DNA of 5,426 nt from Pseudomonadota bacterium. GTDB taxonomy: Bacteria; Pseudomonadota; Gammaproteobacteria; Xanthomonadales; Xanthomonadaceae. How positions within the stretch are numbered: the stretch's first letter is position 1; each line of letters begins with the position of its first letter. The notes below the pieces were generated by a model. It did no database searches and was not told the DNA's origin. It saw nothing but the letters and a program-made list of their open reading frames with translations. The stretch is taken from the NCBI GenBank assembly GCA_023453655.1, contig JAEXTE010000434.1, positions 1 through 5,426 on the forward strand. The letters are read 5' to 3'. Position numbers and translations under genes: made by a program. Below, one piece after another: positions 1-5,426 of the stretch.

Positions 1-54
1 CACCAGCACCGCCGCCAGCAGGGCCAGGACGAGCACCGCGAAACCTTCGAGCAT
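1..54 (-). CDS. N-terminal fragment of an unidentified protein with a hydrophobic start
   Basis: Reading leftward from an ATG at 54-52, 18 codons stay open to the window edge and give MLEGFAVLVLALLAAVLV. This looks like an N-terminal membrane anchor or an uncleaved signal helix. A GTG at 60-58 is in the same frame and would add two residues (a start codon plus Arg). The frame has no stop for some distance upstream, so the start is uncertain. No convincing Shine-Dalgarno sequence precedes either candidate; only a weak GGCGG-like stretch is present. The gene would diverge from hutF, leaving about 62-68 bases for both promoters. Too little is present to name a family. A chance open frame in GC-rich DNA is the alternative, but the run of Leu, Val and Ala directly after Met-Leu-Glu favours a real membrane protein start. 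Confidence 0.45.
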   Translation of the reverse strand, partial: MLEGFAVLVLALLAAVLV

Positions 55-122
55 GCGCACCGCCGTGAATGGAACACGCCAGCGCGGTAGCCTAACCCAC
101 TCCCGCCGCAAGCCGCCCGTCG

Positions 123-1370
123 ATGTCCAGCCCGTCGCCACTCCCGATCGAAGCCGTTGCCGCGGGCTGGCGCCTGCCCGGCATCGCCAACCTGCACTCG
201 CATGCCTTCCAGCGCGCGATGGCGGGCCTGGCCGAGCGGCAGACGCACCCGTCCGATTCGTTCTGGACCTGGCGTGAGACCATGTACCGGATGGCCGCGC
301 GCTTCGATCCCGACGCGCTGCACGCGGTGGCCTCGCAGCTGTACGTGGAGATGCTCGAGGCCGGCTACACCACCGTGTGCGAATTCCACTACCTGCACCA
401 CGCGCCGGACGGGAGTGCCTATGCGACGCCCACGGCCATGTCCGATGCGCTGGTCGCGGCGGCGCGCGAGACCGGCATCCGCTTGACCCTGCTGCCGGTG
501 CTGTACATGACCGGCGGTTTCGACGGACGCGAGCTCAATCCGCGCCAGCGCAGGTTCGGCCACGACGTCGAGGGCTACCTGCGCCTGTTCCACGCGCTGC
601 ATGCGCGCCAGGACGCGATGCTGCGCGTCGGCTGCGCCCTGCACAGCCTGCGCGCGGTTCCGGCCGCGGCGATGCAGGCCGTGCTGGCGGCGCTGCCGGC
701 GCAGGCACGCATCCATATCCACATCGCGGAGCAGGTCGGCGAGGTGCAGGACTGCCTGGCCGTGCGCGACCTGCGGCCCGTCGAATGGCTGCTGCGCAAC
801 GCCGAGCTCGACGCGCGCTGGACCCTCGTGCATGCCACCCACCTCAACGACGGCGAAGTGCGCGACCTGGCGCGGACGGGCGCGACGGTGGCGATCTGCC
901 CCACCACCGAGGCCAACCTGGGCGATGGCCTGTTCCGCCTGCGCGACTACCTCGATGCGGGCGGCGCCTGGGGCATCGGGTCGGATTCGCACATCTCGGT
1001 GTCGCCGGTCGAGGAACTGCGCTGGCTCGAGTACGGCCAGCGCCTGCACACGCGGCGGCGCAACATCACGGTGTCGGCGGGCTCGCCGGGCGTCGGCATG
1101 ACCCTGCTGCAGGGGACCCTGGCCAGCGCAGCGAATGCCACCGGCTTCGACGCGGTCGACGATGCGATGGTGCTCGACGGCGCGGCGCCGGTCCTGGCCA
1201 GCGCCGGCGTCGAGGACGTCGCCGAGCGCTGGATCTTCTCGGGCAACCGTCCACTGGTGCGGGAGGTCCATGTCGGCGGCCGCCGCGTGGTGGAAGACGG
1301 GCGGCATCCGCAGCGCGATGCGGTAGCGGCGCGCTACGCCCGGGCGATGCAGGGCTTGTTGCGCGACTGA
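123..1370 (+). CDS. hutF: Formimidoylglutamate deiminase HutF (N-formimino-L-glutamate iminohydrolase)
   Basis: This cytoplasmic zinc amidohydrolase deaminates N-formimino-L-glutamate to N-formyl-L-glutamate and ammonia in the five-step histidine degradation route, where HutG then acts. The 415-residue protein shows the superfamily metal site: His25 and His27 in LPGIANLHSHAFQR, His200 with Glu203 in HIHIAEQ, His237 in VHATH and Asp288 in GIGSDSH. The stretches DSFWTWRETMYRM (45-57) and CEFHYLHH (86-93) are typical of HutF rather than of guanine deaminase or chlorohydrolases. The start is fixed at 123 because an in-frame TAA lies at 93-95 and the HxH motif follows closely; the ribosome binding site is weak. 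Compared from memory with the 453-residue Pseudomonas enzyme, about 30 N-terminal residues before HxH are missing. The usual G-x-L-x-x-G-x-x-A-D-L motif near residues 340-352 is also lost, so the small beta-sandwich domain is reduced. No other hut gene is visible in the window. It could be a diverged paralogue, but the active site looks complete. Confidence 0.93.
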   Translation: MSSPSPLPIEAVAAGWRLPGIANLHSHAFQRAMAGLAERQTHPSDSFWTWRETMYRMAARFDPDALHAVASQLYVEMLEAGYTTVCEFHYLHHAPDGSAYATPTAMSDALVAAARETGIRLTLLPVLYMTGGFDGRELNPRQRRFGHDVEGYLRLFHALHARQDAMLRVGCALHSLRAVPAAAMQAVLAALPAQARIHIHIAEQVGEVQDCLAVRDLRPVEWLLRNAELDARWTLVHATHLNDGEVRDLARTGATVAICPTTEANLGDGLFRLRDYLDAGGAWGIGSDSHISVSPVEELRWLEYGQRLHTRRRNITVSAGSPGVGMTLLQGTLASAANATGFDAVDDAMVLDGAAPVLASAGVEDVAERWIFSGNRPLVREVHVGGRRVVEDGRHPQRDAVAARYARAMQGLLRD

Positions 1371-1422
1371 GGCGCGCGCCCTTGGCCTCGGCGGCCGGGT
1401 CGCAGTCGAAGCTTGGGCGTGG

Positions 1423-1436
1423 CTGACCTGGATCAA
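1423..1436. promoter_or_regulatory. FNR/Anr-like binding site candidate upstream of ubiM
   Basis: The sequence CTGACCTGGATCAA matches 8 of the 10 defined positions of the FNR/Anr consensus TTGAT-N4-ATCAA. The right half-site is perfect and the left half-site is CTGAC. Its centre is about 63 bases before the ubiM start codon, which leaves room for a transcription start near 1471 if the site acts at -41.5. No good -10 hexamer is visible at the matching position, so the regulatory role is inference only. Nucleotide-level chance is the main alternative. Confidence 0.33.
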
Positions 1437-1480
1437 TGCCGCCGCCCGGCGCCGCCGACAGGCTTGCCCGACCATTCGAC

Positions 1481-1486
1481 GGGAGG
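1481..1486 (+). promoter_or_regulatory. Ribosome binding site that sets the ubiM start
   Basis: GGGAGG sits 6 bases before the ATG at 1493. This decides between that ATG and an in-frame ATG at 1436, which would add 19 residues rich in Pro and Arg ahead of the MDFDIAVVGAG core. The FAD-binding motif normally lies within the first dozen residues of the family, so the site and the protein both support 1493. Confidence 0.75.
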
Positions 1487-1492
1487 CAGGTG

Positions 1493-2662
1493 ATGGATTT
1501 CGACATCGCGGTCGTGGGCGCGGGCCCGGCGGGACTGTGCTTCGCGCGTTCGCTGGCGGGCAGCGGCCTGTCGGTTGCGCTCATCGAGCGGCAGCCGCTG
1601 GCGGCGATCGCCGAACCGGCGTTCGACGGTCGCGAGATCGCGCTCACCCATGCCTCGCAGGCGATCCTTGCCAGGCTCGGACTCTGGGAGCGGTTCGATC
1701 CGGCCGAAGTGTCCGAGCTGCGCGATGCGCGCGTCATCAACGGCGCTTCGGACAGCGGCCTGCACGTAAGGGCCTCCGACGGCCGCAGCCGCCCGCTGGG
1801 CTGGCTGGTGCCCAACTACCTGATCCGGCGCGCGGCCTACGAGGCCGTCGCGCCGCAGGCGAACCTGGCGCTGCTGGCCGGCCGGGCCGTCACGGCCGCG
1901 GCGCGTGGCGACGATGCGGTCGCGCTCACTCTCGACAGCGGCGAGACGCTGCGCGCGCGGCTGCTGGTCGCGGCCGACAGCCGCTTCTCCGGGCTGCGCC
2001 GGATGATGGGCATCGGCGCCCGTTCGTACGACCACGGCAAGCGCATGCTGGTGTGCCGCGTGGCGATCGAACGCCCGCACGACCACGTCGCCTGGGAGTG
2101 GTTCGGCTATGGGCAGACGCTCGCCCTGCTTCCGCTCAACGGCGACCAGGCCTCGGTGGTGCTCACCCTGGACCCGCAGGAGATGGCCAGGGTCGAGGCG
2201 ATGGACGATGCGGCGTTCGGGGCCGACCTCCAGCGGCGCTTCCTCGGACGGCTGGGCGGCATCCGCCCGCTGGGCACGCGCCACGTCTATCCGCTGGTCT
2301 CGGTGTTCGCCGAGCGCTTCACCGCGCCGCGCGTGGCGCTGTTGGGCGACGCTGCGGTCGGCATGCATCCGGTCACCGCGCATGGCTTCAACCTCGGCCT
2401 GCAGGGACAGGCGACGCTGGCCGGGGTGGTGCTGGAAGCGCACCGCCGCGGCGAGGAGATCGGCGATGCCGCGGTGCTGGCGCGCTATGGGCGGCGGCAC
2501 CGGCGCGAGGCCTGGCCGATGTATGCAGGCACGCGCATGGTGGTGCGCGTGTTCACCGACGACCGCGCGCCGGTGCGCGGCCTGCGCGAGGCGATCCTGC
2601 GCGTGTCCAACCGCGTGCCGCCGCTGCGGCGGGCGATCGCGGCCCGCCTCACCCAGGCCTAG
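1493..2662 (+). CDS. ubiM: UbiM-type FAD-dependent ubiquinone biosynthesis hydroxylase
   Basis: This 389-residue flavoprotein monooxygenase of the UbiH/UbiI/UbiF/Coq6 group uses O2 and FAD to hydroxylate the aromatic ring of ubiquinone precursors. Family members named UbiM act on the demethoxyubiquinol position and, in Neisseria, on several ring positions. Visible motifs are the Rossmann GAGPAG (9-14), an acidic residue ending the second strand (VALIER, 28-33), DGREIALT (45-52), ADSRFSGLRRMMGI (161-174) in place of the common DG motif, and the FAD ribose-binding block GDAAVGMHPVTAHGFNLG (285-302). AHG replaces the GQG found in E. coli UbiH, and NRVPPLRRAI (373-382) closes the protein. ADSRF, RRMMGI, MHPVTAHGFNLGL and the NRxPPxRRAI tail match the UbiM subgroup as I remember it, which is why I choose UbiM over UbiH or UbiF. 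No transmembrane segment is seen, and membrane association is expected from the substrate. The regiospecificity cannot be read from the sequence. Confidence 0.87.
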   Translation: MDFDIAVVGAGPAGLCFARSLAGSGLSVALIERQPLAAIAEPAFDGREIALTHASQAILARLGLWERFDPAEVSELRDARVINGASDSGLHVRASDGRSRPLGWLVPNYLIRRAAYEAVAPQANLALLAGRAVTAAARGDDAVALTLDSGETLRARLLVAADSRFSGLRRMMGIGARSYDHGKRMLVCRVAIERPHDHVAWEWFGYGQTLALLPLNGDQASVVLTLDPQEMARVEAMDDAAFGADLQRRFLGRLGGIRPLGTRHVYPLVSVFAERFTAPRVALLGDAAVGMHPVTAHGFNLGLQGQATLAGVVLEAHRRGEEIGDAAVLARYGRRHRREAWPMYAGTRMVVRVFTDDRAPVRGLREAILRVSNRVPPLRRAIAARLTQA

Positions 2663-2669
2663 CCGATCG

Positions 2670-3190
<521 letters not shown>

Positions 3191-3194
<4 letters not shown>

Positions 3195-4729
3195 GGCTTG
3201 CTCCTTCGTGTCGTGGTGGACCGGTCCGCGGCGACCGGCGGCTGTGCCAGCGCGGCTTCGCGCCAGGCGTGAACGACCGCGTAGGCGCGCCACGGGCGCC
3301 ACGCCTCGGCGCGCTGCGTGAGTTTCAGGGTGCGCAGGCGCAGGTTCGCGGTGTCGTCGCCGGCGAGCTGCTTCTGCAGCACCAGGTCGCCGGCGGGGAA
3401 TGCGTCCGGATGGCCGAGCCCGCGCATCGCGATGTACTGCGCGGTCCACGGCCCGATGCCGGGGAGGGCGGTCCAGCGCGCAACCATGTCGGCCTGCGTG
3501 CGCGCCGGGTCGAAATCCACGCGGCCGTCGAGCAGCGCCCGGGCGATGGCGCGGACGGTCGCGGCACGGGTCGTGGTCAGCCCGAGGCCGTCGAGATCGC
3601 CTTCGGCGAGCCGCTCCGGCGTCGGGAACAGCCGCTCCAGTTCCGGCGCGCCGGTCAGTGCCGGCAGCGCCGTGCCGTGGCGCTGGACGATGCGCGCGGT
3701 GATCGTGCGCGCGGCGCCCACGCTCACCTGCTGGCCGACCACCGCGCGCACGGCCACCTCGAATCCGTCCCAGGCGCTGGGCAGCCGCAGGCCCGGCCGC
3801 TTGCGCAGCAGCGGGCGCAGGCCGGCGTCCGCGCCGAGCACGCCGGCGATCGCCTGCGGGTCCGCGTCCAGGTCGAACATCCTGCGCACGCGTTCGACCA
3901 CCGCCTGCAGCCGCGCCGGCGGGCAGCCGTGCAGCTGCAGCTCGAGCGCGTGTCCATCGCTGCCCGCGCCACGCGGCCAGGGCGCCACCTGCAGCCAGGC
4001 CGGCGCGGCGGCATCGCCGATCACGCGGCGGTAGGCCGTTGCGTCGACGTGCTCCACGCCGGGCAGGGCGCGGCCGCGCAGGAACTCGAGCATCGCCACG
4101 AAGTCGTAGGGCGGCCGGTAGTTCAGGCGCAGCGTCAGCACCTGGCCCGCGGCGGCCGCGGGCCGCTGGCGCAGCGCGCTGGGCGCCATGCCGTAGGCCT
4201 CGTGGAAGCAGGTGTTGAAGCGGCGCAGGCTGCCGAAGCCGGCGGCCAGCGCGACCTCGGTGATCGGCAGCGCGGTCTCGGTCAGCAGCTGCTTTGCGAA
4301 CAACAGGCGGCGGGTGCCGTGCACCCCGATCGGCGGTGCGCCCAGGCGGTCGGCGAACAGGCGCCGCAGCTGGCGTTCGCCCACGTGCACGCGGCCGGCG
4401 AGGTCGGCGAGCGAGGCATCGGCCAGGAATCCTTCGTCGATCAGCTTGAGCGCACGCGCCAGCGCATCGTCGCCGCGGCGCCAGCCGCCCGCCGACGGCG
4501 ACAGCTCGGGCCGGCAGCGCAGGCAGGGTCGGAACCCTGCCGCCTCGGCCGCCGCCGCGTTGGGGTAGTAGCGCACATTGTGCGGGCGCGGCGCCGGCGC
4601 CGGGCAGGTCGGGCGGCAGTAGATGCCGGTGCTCGAGACCGCGGTGAAGAACAGGCCGTCGAAGCGCGCGTCGCGGCTCAGGCGGGCCTGTTCGCAGATG
4701 GCGGGATCGGGCAGGGCGGTCGCGGGCAT
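3191..4729 (-). CDS. alkA: Ada-type alkylation sensor / AraC regulator fused to AlkA DNA-3-methyladenine glycosylase
   Basis: This 512-residue protein combines damage sensing, transcription control and base excision. Residues about 10-78 form the Ada zinc domain with Cys38, Cys42, Cys69 and Cys72, numbered as in E. coli Ada. Cys38 is the expected acceptor for methyl groups from DNA methylphosphotriesters, and methylation turns Ada into an activator. Residues about 85-188 are an AraC/XylS helix-turn-helix pair ([19 protein letters not shown], then [20 protein letters not shown]). Residues about 197-310 match the AlkA N-terminal domain (NYRPPYDF), and about 315-490 the HhH-GPD glycosylase. The hairpin is LPGIGPWTA (422-430); Trp428, Tyr432 and catalytic Asp448 line up with E. 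coli AlkA Trp218, Tyr222 and Asp238. The glycosylase removes 3-methyladenine and related lesions. The start is certain: an in-frame TAG lies four codons upstream. No Shine-Dalgarno sequence is visible. The O6-methylguanine domain of Ada is absent and is provided by ogt. The M. tuberculosis alkA-ogt pair has the same layout. Autoregulation is expected but not proven. Confidence 0.95.
3201..3206 (-). promoter_or_regulatory. Ribosome binding site of ogt inside the glycosylase gene
   Basis: On the minus strand AAGGAG is followed by six bases and then the ogt ATG. It lies within the last codons of the upstream ada/alkA fusion gene, so ogt has its own strong initiation signal even though its start codon overlaps the preceding stop. 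This suggests that Ogt may be made at least as efficiently per transcript as the fusion protein, which itself has no visible Shine-Dalgarno sequence. Confidence 0.75.
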
Positions 4730-4735
4730 GGGGGC

Positions 4736-4741
4736 AGTCTA
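4736..4741 (-). promoter_or_regulatory. Possible -10 element of a leaderless ada/alkA-ogt promoter
   Basis: Minus-strand TAGACT matches the -10 consensus TATAAT at four of six positions and is followed by six bases and then the ATG. That spacing would place the transcription start on the A of the start codon, giving a leaderless mRNA. This fits the absence of a Shine-Dalgarno sequence. No -35 hexamer is visible 16-18 bases further upstream (the DNA there is G-rich), as would suit an activator-dependent promoter. The TAG is also the in-frame stop that fixes the start. The evidence is positional only. Confidence 0.27.
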
Positions 4742-4772
4742 GCGCCGCCCCCGACCCCGCCACTCGCCGTTT

Positions 4773-4790
4773 CCGGACATCAATGTCCGG
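4773..4790. repeat. Perfect 18-base inverted repeat, operator candidate for the repair operon
   Basis: CCGGACAT and ATGTCCGG are perfect 8-base complements separated by CA. The centre is about 52 bases upstream of the fusion gene start codon, so if transcription starts at that codon the site sits near -53, a place where activators or repressors act. Nearby GGAC (4797-4800) and GTCC (4804-4807) form a smaller inverted repeat with a 3-base spacer. As RNA it could fold into a hairpin with a TTGA loop, but no T tract follows on either strand, so an intrinsic terminator for the upstream phosphodiesterase gene is unlikely. The binding protein is unknown; the fusion regulator itself is one candidate. 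Confidence 0.5.
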
Positions 4791-4880
4791 CGCGACGGAC
4801 CCTGTCCAGACGGTTCATCGACTCTCCCCGGGCAGGCGCTGGCGGGCGGCGTGACCTGTCGCCAGCCGCATGCCTTCGCG

Positions 4881-5426
4881 TCAGCGGACGGGGCCTGCCT
4901 CGCGCAAGGCCGGCAGCAGGGTTGCGGGGTCGCCGTCGCGCGGTGGGTGATCCAGCCCGAGCAGGCGCGCCAGCAGCGGATAGACGTCCACATTGTCGAA
5001 CGCCGGCAGCTCCACGCCGTTGCGGAACGACGGTCCGCTGGCGATGAAGATCGCCCGCATCTCGGCCGTGGCCGGATCGTAGCCGTGCGAGCCGCGCGTG
5101 CCCGCCGGGCGGCGCGCCAGCCAGGCGCGCGGAAGCGCATCCCAACCCACGTCCATCTGGCAGACGATCGGCGGCACGCGCGGGTGGGCCCCGTAATGCC
5201 AGCGCGCCGGCAGTGCCTCGCGCCGCCAGCATTCGTGGTGCGCATGCCGCCCAAGCAGCTGGCGGGCCGCGGCATCCTCGCGGCCGGGCTCGGGGCGGAA
5301 GCCGACCACCTGCCCCGACGTCACCATCGTCGCGTTCGCCGGATCGACCATGTCCTCGATCGCGACCACCTGGCCCTCCGGCACCTCCGCCATGCCGTGG
5401 TCGGAGACCACGACGATGTCGGTATG
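4881..5426 (-). CDS. C-terminal part of an NPP-type alkaline phosphatase family phosphodiesterase
   Basis: The window holds the last 181 residues of a leftward gene that enters from the right edge; its N-terminal half, with the nucleophilic Thr, is outside. The family is the type I phosphodiesterase/nucleotide pyrophosphatase branch of the alkaline phosphatase superfamily. Its members hydrolyse phosphodiester or pyrophosphate bonds of nucleotides with two zinc ions, usually after export. Visible are SDHGM (fragment residues 8-12), whose Asp9 and His10 match metal ligands, and the third ligand His114 in GSHGYDP. The RREALPARWHYG block (68-79) and FDNVDVYPLLARLLGL near the C-terminus are also typical of Xanthomonas NPP and animal ENPP proteins. 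The reading frame runs through the edge, beginning HTDIVVVSDHGM. Substrate cannot be told from this part; a phosphonate- or lipid-cleaving relative remains possible. It is in tandem with the repair operon but separated from it by 151 bases, so cotranscription is not obvious. Confidence 0.92.
   Translation of the reverse strand, partial: HTDIVVVSDHGMAEVPEGQVVAIEDMVDPANATMVTSGQVVGFRPEPGREDAAARQLLGRHAHHECWRREALPARWHYGAHPRVPPIVCQMDVGWDALPRAWLARRPAGTRGSHGYDPATAEMRAIFIASGPSFRNGVELPAFDNVDVYPLLARLLGLDHPPRDGDPATLLPALREAGPVR

Noticed and set aside
88..93. TAGCCT as a -10 element for hutF
   Set aside because: Only three of six consensus positions match and no -35 partner is visible, so the hutF promoter cannot be placed from this sequence.
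1371..1380. GGCGCGCGCC palindrome right after the hutF stop, as a terminator
   Set aside because: A self-complementary GC run with no loop of useful size and no T tract; expected by chance at this base composition.
1436..1492. An N-terminal extension of UbiM from the ATG at 1436
   Set aside because: The extra 19 residues are Pro/Arg-rich and there is no ribosome binding site before them. GGGAGG directly precedes the ATG at 1493.
3195..4763. The ogt reading frame remains open upstream as far as 4763, suggesting a 697-residue protein ending in Ogt
   Set aside because: The extension overlaps the well-supported fusion gene in another frame, is low-complexity Arg/Ala/Pro, and ogt has its own AAGGAG and ATG at the expected family start.
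4838..4866. GCTGGCG and CGCCAGC, a 7-base inverted repeat with a 15-base spacer just past the phosphodiesterase stop, as a terminator
   Set aside because: It could form a hairpin 14 bases after the stop but is not followed by a T tract on the minus strand. The arms are plain GC-rich words, so the evidence is too weak to annotate.
3269..5047. A 592-codon open frame on the plus strand opposite the glycosylase fusion gene
   Set aside because: It runs antisense to genes with clear motifs and its translation is Arg/Ala/Gly/Gln-rich with no recognisable domain. Such frames are expected in GC-rich coding DNA.

Overview
This is GC-rich chromosomal DNA, with codon third positions dominated by G and C, from a proteobacterium. 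The gene families point to a gammaproteobacterium, and the Lysobacteraceae/Xanthomonadaceae (Lysobacter, Luteimonas, Xanthomonas relatives) are my best guess. They are HutF of the five-step histidine pathway, the ubiquinone hydroxylase UbiM, an Ada/AlkA fusion with Ogt, and a Xanthomonas-type nucleotide pyrophosphatase/phosphodiesterase. That assignment is an inference from family resemblance, not from a database search. Nothing here looks mobile: I see no transposase, integrase, tRNA, CRISPR array or long repeat.

Layout. At the left edge, the first codons of a leftward gene encode a hydrophobic helix. It diverges from hutF (rightward, 123-1370). After a 122-base gap comes ubiM (rightward, 1493-2662), with a strong ribosome binding site and an FNR/Anr-like half-palindrome in the gap. 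ubiM meets ogt tail to tail with only 7 bases between their stop codons. ogt (leftward, 2670-3194) lies downstream of and overlaps by 4 bases (ATGA) an Ada-type sensor/AraC/AlkA fusion gene (leftward, 3191-4729). Upstream of that fusion gene is a 151-base gap with an 18-base perfect inverted repeat. The right edge holds the C-terminal part of a leftward alkaline-phosphatase-superfamily phosphodiesterase (4881 to the window end).

How the genes work together. The only functional unit visible is the alkylation-repair pair. The fusion protein carries an Ada N-terminal zinc domain (Cys38, Cys42, Cys69, Cys72), an AraC-type helix-turn-helix and a complete AlkA glycosylase (catalytic Asp448). The separately translated Ogt supplies the O6-alkylguanine acceptor cysteine (Cys139). 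Together they form a two-gene adaptive response to DNA alkylation, and the same gene order is known from Mycobacterium tuberculosis (alkA-ogt). hutF and ubiM are metabolic genes (histidine degradation and aerobic ubiquinone synthesis) with no obvious link to the repair pair.

I do not see a wholly new system. The items most worth checking are the shortened N-terminal and C-terminal sandwich parts of HutF, the possible oxygen-responsive site before ubiM, and the apparently leaderless, palindrome-preceded promoter of the repair operon.
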